In this document: positions 46,374-56,254 of the stretch, in pieces | Layout: every line of letters starts with the position of its first letter | How positions within the stretch are numbered: position 1 is the stretch's first letter | Source: Dyella sp. M7H15-1 | GTDB lineage: Bacteria; Pseudomonadota; Gammaproteobacteria; Xanthomonadales; Rhodanobacteraceae | Assembly: GCF_004114615.1 (NCBI RefSeq) | Contig: NZ_CP035300.1 | Location: 124,001-188,000, forward strand | Length of the DNA: 64,000 nt | Direction: 5' to 3' | The notes under the pieces: model-generated | The model's input: only the letters and a program-made list of their open reading frames with translations | Databases searched by the model: none | Told to the model about the DNA's origin: nothing | Program-made: the position numbers and the translations under genes

Positions 46374-46475
46374 ATGGCGTATCGTAGGGACAGGCACAGG
46401 GTGGCTACCCGTGTGGTCACAACCTGAGGGCTATAACTGGACGGCCATGAGGGGCGCCTCTACTAGACTGTCGGT

Positions 46476-47648
46476 ATGAACTTTCCTCTCGACCGCGACA
46501 CTTGGCTAACCGCTCTCCGCCAGCGGGTAGTCGAAATTTCTCCCGCAGAAGCCTTCGCCTGGCAGGCACAAGGCGCTTTGCTGATCGACGTACGTGAAGA
46601 CGGCGAACGCGCCGCCGGTTCGCCCACAGGTGCCCTGGGCTTATCACGCGGCTTCCTCGAATTGCGCATCGAAGACAACGAACCCAACCGCGATCGCCCG
46701 ATCCTCGCTGTGTGCGCCAGCGGTCGCCGCTCGCTGCTTGCAGCCGAAGCCCTGCAGCGCATGGGCTACCACAACGTAGCTTCCGTCGTCGGCGGCTTCG
46801 AACGTTGGAAAAGCGAAGGCTTGCCGGTGACGGCTGGCAGCCATCTTGATGCGGATGCAACGGAGCGTTACGCACGCCAACTGTGTTTGCCGCAGGTGGG
46901 TGAAGCAGGGCAACTGAAGCTCCAGCAGGCGAAGGTCGTGGTGCTTGGGGCAGGTGGCTTGGGTGCACCCGCTGCGCTCTATCTCGCGGCGGCAGGAATA
47001 GGGCAGCTCACGCTGATCGACGATGACCGTGTCGAGCGTTCGAATCTGCATCGCCAAGTCATTCATGCCGACGCACGCGTCGGCATGGCCAAAACCGAAT
47101 CGGCGCGCATGACATTGGCAGCACTTAATCCGCGCATCCGGGTGGAACCTCGCAACGAACACCTGCGCGCCGACAACGTCGAAAATTTGTTGGATGGGCA
47201 CGATCTGGTGATCGACGGTGCGGACAATTTTCCTGCTCGTTACTTGCTCGCCGCGGCAACACGTCGCTTGAATATGCCGATGGTCTACGGTGCGGTTGAG
47301 CGCTTCACCGGACAGGTCAGCGTGTTCGATCCGCAGTGTGCAGATTCGCCGTGCTATCGCTGTCTCTTTCCCGAACCACCCTCGGCGGCGGATGCGCCCA
47401 ACTGCAGCGAAGCAGGTGTGCTCGGCGTGCTGCCCGGCATCGTCGGTTTGCTGCAAGCGACAGAGGCGCTGAAGTTGATTCTTGGTATCGGCAAACCTTT
47501 GATCGGCCGCTTGTTGTCCATCGACACGTTAGGCATGCATTTTCGCGAAACACGCTTGCCGCGCGATCCCGAATGCCCAGGTTGCAGCCAGAACGCTGTG
47601 TTCAGGGGTTACGAAGATCAGTCATCGATTTGTGCGGGCAAGAGGTAG
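46476..47648 (+). CDS. moeB: Rhodanese-MoeB/ThiF fusion (sulfur-carrier adenylyltransferase)
   Basis: This 390-residue protein joins an N-terminal rhodanese domain (residues 15-115, LLIDVREDGERAAGSPTGA and active cysteine C80 in ILAVCASGRRS) to a ThiF/MoeB E1-like domain. The latter has the ATP site VVLGAGGLGAPAALYLAAAG, DDDRVERSNLHRQ, VIDGADNFPARYLL and zinc pairs CYRC and CPGC. MoeB adenylates a sulfur-carrier C-terminus (MoaD or ThiS), and the rhodanese could supply the sulfur. In eukaryotic MOCS3 the rhodanese is C-terminal; here it is N-terminal. Target carrier unknown. Confidence 0.87.
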   Translation: MNFPLDRDTWLTALRQRVVEISPAEAFAWQAQGALLIDVREDGERAAGSPTGALGLSRGFLELRIEDNEPNRDRPILAVCASGRRSLLAAEALQRMGYHNVASVVGGFERWKSEGLPVTAGSHLDADATERYARQLCLPQVGEAGQLKLQQAKVVVLGAGGLGAPAALYLAAAGIGQLTLIDDDRVERSNLHRQVIHADARVGMAKTESARMTLAALNPRIRVEPRNEHLRADNVENLLDGHDLVIDGADNFPARYLLAAATRRLNMPMVYGAVERFTGQVSVFDPQCADSPCYRCLFPEPPSAADAPNCSEAGVLGVLPGIVGLLQATEALKLILGIGKPLIGRLLSIDTLGMHFRETRLPRDPECPGCSQNAVFRGYEDQSSICAGKR

Positions 47649-47687
47649 TCGGGATAATGTCTCGCTTTGCGGGACAGGAAAACACCT

Positions 47688-48542
47688 ATGAGCGCACGTG
47701 TCCTCGACGGCAAACGCATCGCGCAGGAACTGCTGGAGCGCATCGGCAAGCGCGTCAGCGAGCGCACGGCCCAGGGTGAGATCGAGCCCGGACTGGCCGT
47801 GGTGCTGGTCGGTGATGATGCGGCATCGTCAGTTTACGTGCGCAACAAACGCAAGGCCTGCCATCAGGTAGGGTTTCGTTCTTTCGATTACGACTTGCCA
47901 TCGCGCACCACTCAGGAAGAGCTGTTCGCGCTCATCGACCGATTGAATGCCGACCCAGTCGTGCACGGCATTCTGGTGCAGTCGCCGCTGCCGGAACATA
48001 TCGACGAGGATGCGTTGGTCGACCGCATTGATCCGAACAAAGACGTGGATGGCTTCCAGGCGGTCAATGTCGGCCGTCTTGCGTTGCGCCGCTTTGGTCT
48101 GCGCCCGTGTACGCCCAAGGGTGTGATGACCTTGCTCGGCCATACCGATCGTCCGGTGCGTGGACAGCATGCGGTGGTCGTTGGTGTTTCCAACCATGTG
48201 GGACGCCCGCTTGCGCTGGAACTGTTGATTGCCGGCTGCACCACCACCTGTTGCCATCGTTTCACTCGCCATCTGGAAAGCTATGTACGGCAGGCCGATA
48301 TTCTCGTCGTTGCCGTGGGTAAGCCTGGGCTGGTGAAGGGCGAATGGATTAAGCCGGGTGCTGTGGTGGTGGATGTGGGCATCAATCGTCTCGACGACGG
48401 ACGACTGGTGGGCGATGTCGATTTTGACATGGCATCGCAGCGGGCAAGCTGGATTACCCCAGTGCCTGGCGGCGTTGGTCCGATGACGGTGGCCACCTTG
48501 ATGGAAAATACGCTGGAAGCCGCAGAGGCGCGCGAACCCTGA
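47688..48542 (+). CDS. folD: Bifunctional methylenetetrahydrofolate dehydrogenase/cyclohydrolase
   Basis: This 284-residue cytosolic enzyme interconverts methylene-, methenyl- and formyl-tetrahydrofolate. Motifs are the catalytic lysine block [15 protein letters not shown] (K in SVYVRNK), [15 protein letters not shown], the NADP site [17 protein letters not shown] (Ser-Asn where many have Ser-x-Ile) and the C-terminal [22 protein letters not shown] 47688 follows CAGGAAAACACCT. The stop merges with a strong hairpin (48541-48580). Confidence 0.93.
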   Translation: MSARVLDGKRIAQELLERIGKRVSERTAQGEIEPGLAVVLVGDDAASSVYVRNKRKACHQVGFRSFDYDLPSRTTQEELFALIDRLNADPVVHGILVQSPLPEHIDEDALVDRIDPNKDVDGFQAVNVGRLALRRFGLRPCTPKGVMTLLGHTDRPVRGQHAVVVGVSNHVGRPLALELLIAGCTTTCCHRFTRHLESYVRQADILVVAVGKPGLVKGEWIKPGAVVVDVGINRLDDGRLVGDVDFDMASQRASWITPVPGGVGPMTVATLMENTLEAAEAREP

Positions 48543-48580
48543 TTTTCTCCCTCTTTCCAGCGGAAAGTAGGGAGAAAATC
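48541..48580. terminator. Strong hairpin between folD and guaB
   Basis: GATTTTCTCCCT and AGGGAGAAAATC are perfect inverted copies, extended by TTTCC/GGAAA around a 3-base loop. It starts on the folD stop codon. There is no T-run after the stem, so it may be a transcript-stabilising or factor-assisted stop rather than a classical terminator. Confidence 0.6.
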
Positions 48581-48604
48581 GTCGCATCATCAGCCACTAC
48601 TGCG

Positions 48605-50094
<1,490 letters not shown>

Positions 50095-50097
50095 TCG

Positions 50098-50218
50098 AGG
50101 GAATCGTCAATCGGGAGTCGTAAATAGCGAAGAGCGATAATCGGCAAGCTCGTCGTTGCTGTGCTCTTACGATTTCCGATTCTCGATTTCCGATTCACGG
50201 CTATTGACGAGTCCCGAG
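50098..50218. repeat. GGGAATCG-type inverted repeat between guaB and guaA
   Basis: The left arm GGGAATCGTCAATCGGGAGT (50099-50118) is answered by TTACGATTTCCGATTCTCGA and further CGATTTCCGATTC copies up to 50218. It belongs to the family seen at 36057-36196, with the same outward order of units. It may form a long stem in the guaBA leader. Confidence 0.7.
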
Positions 50219-50224
50219 TCCCGC

Positions 50225-51808
50225 ATGACACACAACATCCACAGCGACAAAATCCTCATCCTCGATTTCGGCGCGCAGTACACGCAACTGATCGCGCGGC
50301 GCATCCGCGAGATCGGCGTCTACTGCGAAATTTGGGCCTGGGATCACAATCCGGCCGACATCGCTGCATTCGGCGCCAAGGGCATCATCCTTTCCGGTGG
50401 ACCGGAATCCACCACCGTGCATGGCGCACCCAAGGCGCCGCAGGAGGTGTTCGATGCGGGCTTGCCGATTCTCGGCATTTGCTACGGCATGCAGACCATG
50501 GCCGCGCAACTAGGCGGCGCAACGGAAGCGGCCGATGTGCGCGAGTTCGGGCATGCACGTGTTGATGTGGTTGCCGTGGACCAGTTCTTCGCCGGCCTTA
50601 GCGATCACGATTCCAGCCACACGCTGGATGTATGGATGAGCCACGGTGATCACGTTGCCAAGGCGCCGCCCGGCTTCACCGTCACGGCTGTCACCGATCG
50701 CATTCCGGTGGCAGCCATGTCCAACGAAACCAAGCGCTGGTACGGTGTGCAATTCCATCCGGAAGTGACACACACCAAGCAGGGCAATGCTTTGCTCAAG
50801 CGTTTCGTGACCGAAATCTGTGCTTGCCAGACACTATGGACCGCAGCGCACATCATCGACGACCAGATCGCACGCGTACACGAGCAAGTCGGCAAGGATC
50901 ATGTGTTGCTCGGCCTGTCCGGCGGGGTGGATTCGTCCGTCGTCGCCGCACTGTTGCATCGTGCCATCGGCGACCAGCTGACCTGCGTCTTCGTTGACAC
51001 CGGCCTGCTGCGTTGGCAGGAAGGCGATCAGGTGATGGCCACCATGGCCGAGCACATGGGCGTGAAGGTGATCCGCGTCAACGCCGCCGAACGTTATTTC
51101 AAGGCGCTGGAAGGCGTGGCCGATCCGGAAGCCAAGCGCAAGATCATCGGCCGCTTGTTCGTGGAAATCTTCGACGAAGAATCGTCCAAGATCACCGAAG
51201 CCGGTCACGGCCAGGTGAAGTGGCTAGCACAGGGCACCATCTATCCTGACGTGATCGAATCGGCTGGTAGCAAGACCGGCAAAGCGCACGTGATTAAAAG
51301 CCACCACAACGTAGGTGGTTTGCCGGAGCATATGAAGCTCAAGCTGGTCGAGCCGTTGCGCGAACTGTTCAAAGATGAAGTGCGCCACATCGGTGTGGAG
51401 CTTGGCCTGCCGCGCGAAATGGTCTACCGCCATCCGTTCCCGGGCCCAGGTCTAGGCGTACGCATCCTCGGCGAAGTGAAAGCCGAATACGCCGAACTGC
51501 TCGCGCGTGCCGATGCCATCTTCATCGAAGAGCTACGCAAAGCCGATCTTTACGACAGCACCAGTCAAGCCTTCGCGGTGTTCCTGCCGGTGAAGTCGGT
51601 AGGCGTGGTGGGTGACGCCCGTGCGTACGAATGGGTGATCGCATTGCGCGCAGTCGAAACCATCGACTTCATGACCGCCCACTGGGCACACCTGCCGCAT
51701 GAGTTCCTTGGCAAAGTATCAAATAGAATTATCAATGAGTTACATGGTATATCTCGTGTTGTTTATGACATAAGTGGCAAGCCACCCGCTACCATTGAGT
51801 GGGAGTGA
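50225..51808 (+). CDS. guaA: GMP synthase (glutamine-hydrolysing)
   Basis: This 527-residue enzyme aminates XMP to GMP. The class I glutaminase domain has the nucleophile in [10 protein letters not shown] and the His/Glu in FHPEVTHT. The ATP-pyrophosphatase domain has [17 protein letters not shown], and the dimerisation domain ends [11 protein letters not shown] 50225 is the first start matching the family N-terminus ([17 protein letters not shown]). The last ~30 codons switch abruptly to AT-rich codons (AGA, TTA, ATA), although the protein stays normal, showing that an integrating element replaced the gene's 3' end. Confidence 0.96.
   Translation: MTHNIHSDKILILDFGAQYTQLIARRIREIGVYCEIWAWDHNPADIAAFGAKGIILSGGPESTTVHGAPKAPQEVFDAGLPILGICYGMQTMAAQLGGATEAADVREFGHARVDVVAVDQFFAGLSDHDSSHTLDVWMSHGDHVAKAPPGFTVTAVTDRIPVAAMSNETKRWYGVQFHPEVTHTKQGNALLKRFVTEICACQTLWTAAHIIDDQIARVHEQVGKDHVLLGLSGGVDSSVVAALLHRAIGDQLTCVFVDTGLLRWQEGDQVMATMAEHMGVKVIRVNAAERYFKALEGVADPEAKRKIIGRLFVEIFDEESSKITEAGHGQVKWLAQGTIYPDVIESAGSKTGKAHVIKSHHNVGGLPEHMKLKLVEPLRELFKDEVRHIGVELGLPREMVYRHPFPGPGLGVRILGEVKAEYAELLARADAIFIEELRKADLYDSTSQAFAVFLPVKSVGVVGDARAYEWVIALRAVETIDFMTAHWAHLPHEFLGKVSNRIINELHGISRVVYDISGKPPATIEWE
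51716..51808 (+). other. Probable island attachment site within the 3' end of guaA
   Basis: From [20 protein letters not shown] to the stop the DNA is AT-rich with codons AGA, TTA, ATA and AGT, unlike the GC-rich rest of guaA. A tyrosine integrase starts 310 bp beyond. Integration into the guaA 3' end with restoration of the reading frame is a known behaviour of genomic islands. The displaced original end (attR) was not found in this window. Confidence 0.75.
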
Positions 51809-51849
51809 ATTTACGTCCTTCGAGGACTATCGCTAGCTATCGAAAAAGT

Positions 51850-51887
51850 GCCGTAACGTATTGATTTTAAAATAAATACGTTGCGGC
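51850..51887. other. 13-bp hairpin downstream of guaA
   Basis: GCCGTAACGTATT (51850-51862) and AATACGTTGCGGC (51875-51887) pair with a single G-T mismatch around an AT-rich 12-base loop. It may end the guaA transcript or form part of the attachment region. No T-run follows. Confidence 0.55.
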
Positions 51888-51935
51888 AGCTATCGGTGAC
51901 TATCGCCGGCCAGCAGAAAAAGTTGGCGGTAGAGC

Positions 51936-52093
51936 TGACGGTAAAAATCGAGGCCGGATTAAGACATTCTCGTTCACTATTCAGACTTTTACCGTCTTTG
52001 ACGGTAAAAGCCTTCTCGGGAAAGCTTGTTTTATACGGCTTTCCGGGCATCAGCAGGTCTCCAGGTCCTTGACGGTAAAGCCTGACGGTAAAG
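51936..52093. repeat. Integrase arm-type repeats TGACGGTAAA
   Basis: Four direct copies, at 51936-51946, 51999-52009, 52070-52080 and 52083-52093, plus one inverted copy (TTTTACCGTC, 51987-51996) fill the 310-bp space between guaA and the integrase gene. The inverted copy and its neighbour form a palindrome with a TTT centre. Spacing and place fit arm sites bound by the integrase N-terminal domain beside the attachment core. No gene is seen in this gap. Confidence 0.75.
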
Positions 52094-52118
52094 CCGTCAA
52101 AAGCCGGAGGAAACCTCG

Positions 52119-53375
52119 ATGCTCACTGACGCTGCACTACGAAATCTGAAGCCTAAGTCCAAGATTTATAAGGCTTCTGACCGGGACGGAATGTACGTGA
52201 CGGTATCGCCTGGCGGCACTGTCACCTTCCGCTACGACTACCGCCTCAACGGCCGCCGCGAGACGCTGACCCTCGGGCGCTACGGCCCCGGCGGCATCTC
52301 ACTGGCGATGGCACGCGAACTGCTCCTGGACGCGCGCAAAGCCGTGCTCAAGGGCATCTCGCCTGCGCTCGAAAAGCAGCGCGAGAAGCGCCGGGTGGTC
52401 GCCATCAAGACCTTCGGCACGGCGATGGAGACGTGGCTGGCCAATGCACGATTGGCCGACAGCACGCGCGTCATGCGCAAGCACATCATCGACCGGGACA
52501 TCCTGCCGGTCTTCCAGAACCGCCTACTGACCGAGATCCAGGCCGAAGACCTGCGAGCCTTGTGCAACAAGGTCAAGGAACGCGGGGAGCCCGCCACGGC
52601 GGTCCAGATTCGGGACATCGTGAAGCAGGTCTATGTCTACGCCATCGCCCACGGCGAAAAGGTGGACAACCCCGCCGACAGCGTGGGAGCGGCCTCGATC
52701 GCCACCTTCGTACCGAAGGATCGGGCCTTGTCGCCTCTGGAAATCCGACTGTTTGTGCAACAGATGGAATCAGTGGCGACCTATCCGACCATCAAGCTGG
52801 CGCTGCGCCTGATCCTGCTGACGTTGGTGCGCAAGAGCGAACTGATTCAGGCCACTTGGGATGAGGTCGATTTCGAGAGCAAAACTTGGACGATCCCGAA
52901 ACAGCGGATGAAAGGGCGCAACCCACACGTGGTCTACCTGTCGCGTCAGGCGCTCGACATCTTCGTGACGTTGCACGCCTGCGCGGCCGGCTCAAGGTTC
53001 GTTTTTCCTTCTCGTTACGATGCCGAGCGGTTCATGTCCAATGCGACCTTGAATCGCGTCACGCAACTCGTGGCAGAAGCTGCAAAGACCAAGGGGCTGC
53101 CGCTACAACCGTTCACCGTCCACGATCTGCGCCGTACCGGCTCGACGCTGTTGAACGAAATCGGCTTCAACCGCGACTGGATCGAGAAGTGCTTGGCGCA
53201 CGAGGACGGACGTTCCTCGCGCTCGGTCTACAACAAGGCCGAGTACGCGGAGCAACGGCGTCACATGCTGCAAGAGTGGGCCAACCTGGTCGATGCCTGG
53301 GGCGGCGGGCAGACCTACGTGCCGAAGCTGTTGCCGAAGAACGTGGTCGTGCCGGCGTTGAGCGCAATTGCCTGA
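52119..53375 (+). CDS. Tyrosine integrase of the guaA island (P4-type)
   Basis: This 418-residue recombinase begins with the DUF4102-type arm-binding domain (MLTDAALRNLKPKSKIYKAS, DGMYVTVSPGGTVTFRYDY), a core-binding domain and a catalytic domain. The catalytic set is visible: LVRKSELIQATWDEVD (Arg), the HDLRRTGSTLLNEIG box (His, Arg), LAHEDG (second His) and SVYNKAEYAEQRR (nucleophile Tyr). GGAGG stands 8 bases before ATG 52119. It is transcribed away from guaA, as usual for islands using this target, and all residues needed for activity are present. Confidence 0.93.
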   Translation: MLTDAALRNLKPKSKIYKASDRDGMYVTVSPGGTVTFRYDYRLNGRRETLTLGRYGPGGISLAMARELLLDARKAVLKGISPALEKQREKRRVVAIKTFGTAMETWLANARLADSTRVMRKHIIDRDILPVFQNRLLTEIQAEDLRALCNKVKERGEPATAVQIRDIVKQVYVYAIAHGEKVDNPADSVGAASIATFVPKDRALSPLEIRLFVQQMESVATYPTIKLALRLILLTLVRKSELIQATWDEVDFESKTWTIPKQRMKGRNPHVVYLSRQALDIFVTLHACAAGSRFVFPSRYDAERFMSNATLNRVTQLVAEAAKTKGLPLQPFTVHDLRRTGSTLLNEIGFNRDWIEKCLAHEDGRSSRSVYNKAEYAEQRRHMLQEWANLVDAWGGGQTYVPKLLPKNVVVPALSAIA

Positions 53376-53380
53376 AATAG

Positions 53381-53424
53381 CGACAAGGTTGTCATTTGAC
53401 AACCTTGTCGACTATCCCCATACT
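53381..53424 (+). promoter_or_regulatory. 30-bp palindrome overlapping a promoter for the HicA-like module
   Basis: CGACAAGGTTGTCA (53381-53394), TT, and TGACAACCTTGTCG (53397-53410) form a perfect palindrome. Its right arm contains TTGACA (53396-53401); 17 bases later CATACT (53419-53424) gives a good -10. A repressor on the palindrome would cover the -35, the usual plan for autoregulated toxin-antitoxin operons. Confidence 0.7.
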
Positions 53425-53435
53425 GGAGATCACTG

Positions 53436-53711
53436 ATGGCTCGTTCCCCTCATCCGAAGAAAGAGGTCGAGGAAGCTCTCAGGTACGCCGAAGGGCAGGG
53501 CTGGCGCGTCGAAGTTGGCGGCAGCCATGCTTGGGGGCGGATGTATTGCCCGTACAACGATGAAGAATGCCGCTGCGGCGAGTTCTGCATCACCAGCGTA
53601 TGGAGCACGCCGAAGAACCCAGGCAACCACGCACGTGCCTTGCGGCGTGTCGTGGACAACTGCACCACGCATCGCAAGCAGCGCGAGGCTGACGGCGGTG
53701 CCAAGGAGTAG
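53436..53711 (+). CDS. Small HicA-like protein (putative toxin)
   Basis: This 91-residue protein reads EEALRYAEGQGWRVEVGGSH, AWGRMYCPYNDEECRCGEFC, ITSVWSTPKNPGNHARALRR. The helix-strand start with GW-x-V-x-x-GGSH, a histidine in the loop and a closing helix resemble HicA mRNA-interferase toxins (dsRNA-binding fold, GSHH motif). Extra cysteines (CPYNDEECRCGEFC) are unusual and could bind metal. It is the first gene of a two-gene unit; the partner starts 4 bp after the stop. GGAG lies upstream. The toxin role is inferred, not shown. Confidence 0.6.
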   Translation: MARSPHPKKEVEEALRYAEGQGWRVEVGGSHAWGRMYCPYNDEECRCGEFCITSVWSTPKNPGNHARALRRVVDNCTTHRKQREADGGAKE

Positions 53712-53715
53712 AGCG

Positions 53716-54240
53716 ATGGAATACACCTTCACCCTGAAGTACCAACTCGCCGACGACGATAGCGACCCGGGAGCGCTGGTTGAGCGCTTGGGCGAAGCTG
53801 GCTGCGACGATGCTTTGGTCGGCATCGGGCAGCCGGGGCGCCTGGCGCTGGAGTTCACCCGCGAAGCGGCCGACGCCGGCGCCGCCGTGCGCAGCGCATT
53901 GGCGGACGTGCGCCGCGCGGTACCGTCGGCAAAGCTGATCGAGGTGGCGCCGGATTTGGTCGGCCTGACCGACGTGGCCGAGATCGTCGGCGTGTCGCGG
54001 CAGAACATGCGCAAGCTGATGCTGGCGCATCCGAGCAGCTTTCCGGCGCCGGTGCATGAGGGCAGCGCGTCGATCTGGCACCTGGCGGACGTGCTGACCT
54101 GGTTGCAGGCCAAGGGCAGCTACGCGCTGGCCAAGGACGTGCTCGATGTATCGCGGGTGGCCCTACAGGTCAACGTGGCGAAGGAAGGCCAGCGCTTGCC
54201 GCGCTCGGCGTCCAAGGAACTGCAAGCCTTGGTTGGATGA
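53716..54240 (+). CDS. Helix-turn-helix partner of the HicA-like protein (putative antitoxin)
   Basis: This 174-residue protein has an N-terminal beta-rich part (MEYTFTLKYQLADDDSDPGA) resembling small ligand- or partner-binding domains, and a central DNA-binding helix-turn-helix (LTDVAEIVGVSRQNMRKLML, then SIWHLADVLTWLQ). A perfect AAGGAG lies 7 bases before ATG 53716, within the end of the preceding gene. By position and DNA-binding domain it could neutralise the upstream protein and repress the shared promoter at the 30-bp palindrome. I know of no proven function. Confidence 0.6.
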   Translation: MEYTFTLKYQLADDDSDPGALVERLGEAGCDDALVGIGQPGRLALEFTREAADAGAAVRSALADVRRAVPSAKLIEVAPDLVGLTDVAEIVGVSRQNMRKLMLAHPSSFPAPVHEGSASIWHLADVLTWLQAKGSYALAKDVLDVSRVALQVNVAKEGQRLPRSASKELQALVG

Positions 54241-54256
54241 GCGCTGTAGCTCGGTT

Positions 54257-54643
54257 TCATCCCTCACTCGAACCCGCCCGGACAGGGCGAGTTTTTCGTA
54301 GATGGACATCCGGCTTCGAGACGCTACCGCGACGAGTTTGCTTGCGCTGCTCGATCCAGGCTTCCACTTCGGCCAAGTCCCACACGACGCAGCGTGGTGT
54401 CAGGTTGAAGCGGCGCGGGAACTCTCCCCGGCGTTCCATTTCGTAGATCGTCGTCTCGGCTAAGGGGACGATTTGCCGCAATTCTTGGCGCCGGATGGTG
54501 CGGCGGAAGGGCAAAACACAGTGCTTTGGAAACTGCGGGATATCGTCGTAGGCGTCAGAACCGGGCAACGGGGCGGATACGGGGTTCGCGTGCTCCGTGG
54601 CATCGTTGCCTCGGCTAATGAGTGGTGACGGGTTATTCTCCAT
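54257..54643 (-). CDS. AlpA-family helix-turn-helix regulator
   Basis: This 128-residue protein has the AlpA/MerR-like core RTIRRQELRQIVPLAETTIY, EMERRGEFPRRFNLTPRCVV, WDLAEVEAWIEQRK. AlpA proteins are typical of P4-like islands, where they activate integrase or excision genes. An unstructured N-terminus of about 45 residues precedes the core. GGAGGG stands before ATG 54643. It is convergent with the putative antitoxin gene and divergent from the nuclease operon across 138 bp, so it could control that operon. Confidence 0.82.
   Translation of the reverse strand: MENNPSPLISRGNDATEHANPVSAPLPGSDAYDDIPQFPKHCVLPFRRTIRRQELRQIVPLAETTIYEMERRGEFPRRFNLTPRCVVWDLAEVEAWIEQRKQTRRGSVSKPDVHLRKTRPVRAGSSEG
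54271..54296 (+). terminator. Intrinsic terminator of the HicA-like operon
   Basis: CGCCC (54275-54279) pairs with GGGCG (54285-54289), extended by AAC/GTT after one mismatch, and is followed by TTTTT (54292-54296). It lies 31 bp past the antitoxin stop and overlaps the end of the convergent alpA gene. Confidence 0.65.
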
Positions 54644-54781
54644 ATTGCCCTCCGTGAGTGCTCGGCGCTGCTAAGTTCGTTGCCGCACGAAGTAATGGTG
54701 GCTTTCATTGGCTATCGCGGAAACTCATTGGGGCGTAGTGGAGCGTATTGAGGAATAGATAGCTACGGAAAGGGTGGGGAC

Positions 54782-55720
54782 ATGGCGACGGTGACGGTTT
54801 CTCCGATTCATTTCGAGGACTACAGCGGAATCCAGTTCGAGCGCCTTGTCTTTGCGTACCACGTGCGCGCAGGCTGGCGTGATTTGGCTTGGCGCGGCCA
54901 ATCGGGAGGCGACCAGGGGCGGGACATCTCCGGCGTCGAACCTTTTGATGGCCGACCGTCACGTAAGACCATCATCCAATGCGCCAACCGGGATACGTTG
55001 ACGCTGGCGAAGGCCAAGGCAGACATGGGAAAGGCGGTGAAGGCTTTTGGTGGAACGCCAGATGCCTTCAAGTTCGTCTCTCGTGGCGCTGTTTCGGACA
55101 CCAGCCGCACCCGGATCGAGCAAGCTGCAGCGGATTTGGGTGTTGCGTATGTAACGATATGGTCTGGCGTTGAGTTCGAGGAAAACCTGCGGCTTCGCGC
55201 TGAATACCTGTTACACCGATTCGTCCAAGGCATCGAGTTTCCGGATGCCGGGGTAGAGATCCGCAAGTTTGTAGATGATTTTCCCGATCTCTCAGATGCC
55301 GAGACGCTGCAACTCATGGCGGCTGTGTTCGATCGGCCGGTCTTCTATACACCGTTTCATCAGGAAAGCTCCCTGCCTGCTTTTCAGCAGGCGATCGAGG
55401 ACACTATCGGCGCCCTCAATACCGGTGTATGGCGCACTCGTGAGGGTGACGAGATCAGGCGTATCCCGTCGATCCATCATCTCCGAGATCAACGCATCCG
55501 AGGAGTGCTCGAAAAAGTAGTTCGTCAGGTCGACGAGCTGCGTCGCATCTTCGTGACTCGCCTTAGGGAGGGGGAGATCAGACACTGTGGATGCGGCCAG
55601 CCGGATTGCCCCACGTACATGCTCTCGCAAGGTGTTGCGGACGAACTGGATAAGGCCAGACGAGAAATCCTGACGGCATTTCGATCAGTGCATGCGCCCT
55701 TCGGCGTGAGCCTTCGTTAG
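54782..55720 (+). CDS. Mrr-like restriction-endonuclease-fold protein, active site apparently altered
   Basis: This 312-residue protein begins with a restriction-endonuclease-like core: helix with E20 (GIQFERLVFAYHVRAGW), then GGDQGRDISGVE with D48 and the strand KTIIQCANRD. Mrr-family enzymes have QxK at this strand; here Q66-C67-A68 lacks the lysine, so cleavage may be lost or use another residue. The C-terminal half is helical, with a cysteine cluster HCGCGQPDCPTYM that may bind zinc. It is the first of four closely spaced plus-strand genes. It could sense or bind DNA for the nucleases that follow. Confidence 0.65.
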   Translation: MATVTVSPIHFEDYSGIQFERLVFAYHVRAGWRDLAWRGQSGGDQGRDISGVEPFDGRPSRKTIIQCANRDTLTLAKAKADMGKAVKAFGGTPDAFKFVSRGAVSDTSRTRIEQAAADLGVAYVTIWSGVEFEENLRLRAEYLLHRFVQGIEFPDAGVEIRKFVDDFPDLSDAETLQLMAAVFDRPVFYTPFHQESSLPAFQQAIEDTIGALNTGVWRTREGDEIRRIPSIHHLRDQRIRGVLEKVVRQVDELRRIFVTRLREGEIRHCGCGQPDCPTYMLSQGVADELDKARREILTAFRSVHAPFGVSLR

Positions 55721-55753
55721 CCCATTGGTATTTGACTAGATGCGAGCACGGCA

Positions 55754-56233
55754 ATGGCACTGTCCGCCGAACAAATTCAATATCTCAACCGGCATGCACC
55801 GGGTGAGGCTGTGGCGCGTGTGCTGTCCGAACTACTCCTCAATGACCGTGACTTACTCGGCATCGACGCTAACGAACGTTCCATCACCTTTCGATTCGCG
55901 ATGTATCTCCAACGTCGGTGCGCTGACTGGACCGTGGACTGCGAATACAACAGGGATGGCACAGAACCCAAGAGGCTCGGGCATCTAGAGCTTTACCCCG
56001 ACTGCGAGGACGATGAGGCGAAGACAGTATTTCCGGATGTGATCGTGCATCGGCGGGGTACAAGACAGAATCATCTCGTTTTGGAGTTCAAGAAATCGAC
56101 GAGCCGCGTTGACCGACAGATCGACCTACGAAAACTTCGGGGCTACAAGCAGCAGCTCGGCTACGAGCACGCGTTGTTTGTGGAGGTTGGTACGGAGGGG
56201 CGCGCAATTATCACCGCGCTCGAATGGGCTTGA
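55754..56233 (+). CDS. Small PD-(D/E)XK nuclease-like protein
   Basis: This 159-residue protein has the complete motif set of the PD-(D/E)XK fold: a helix with E42 (ERSITFRFAMYLQRR), D95 in VFPDVIVHRRG and E111-x-K113 in NHLVLEFKKSTS, then a helical tail (RKLRGYKQQLGYEHALFVEV). The protein is only the nuclease core, so it may work as a dimer or with neighbours. The gap to the previous gene is 33 bp and to the next 21 bp. Substrate is unknown; proteins of this kind are frequent in defence islands. Confidence 0.68.
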   Translation: MALSAEQIQYLNRHAPGEAVARVLSELLLNDRDLLGIDANERSITFRFAMYLQRRCADWTVDCEYNRDGTEPKRLGHLELYPDCEDDEAKTVFPDVIVHRRGTRQNHLVLEFKKSTSRVDRQIDLRKLRGYKQQLGYEHALFVEVGTEGRAIITALEWA

Positions 56234-56254
56234 TAGGCGATAAAGAGATAGATC

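Noticed and set aside
44976-46397. 473-codon minus-strand ORF
   Set aside because: It is the antisense frame of der.
51936-52093. TGACGGTAAA repeats considered as a CRISPR array
   Set aside because: The units are only ~11 bp, unequally spaced and partly inverted, with no cas genes; integrase arm sites fit better.
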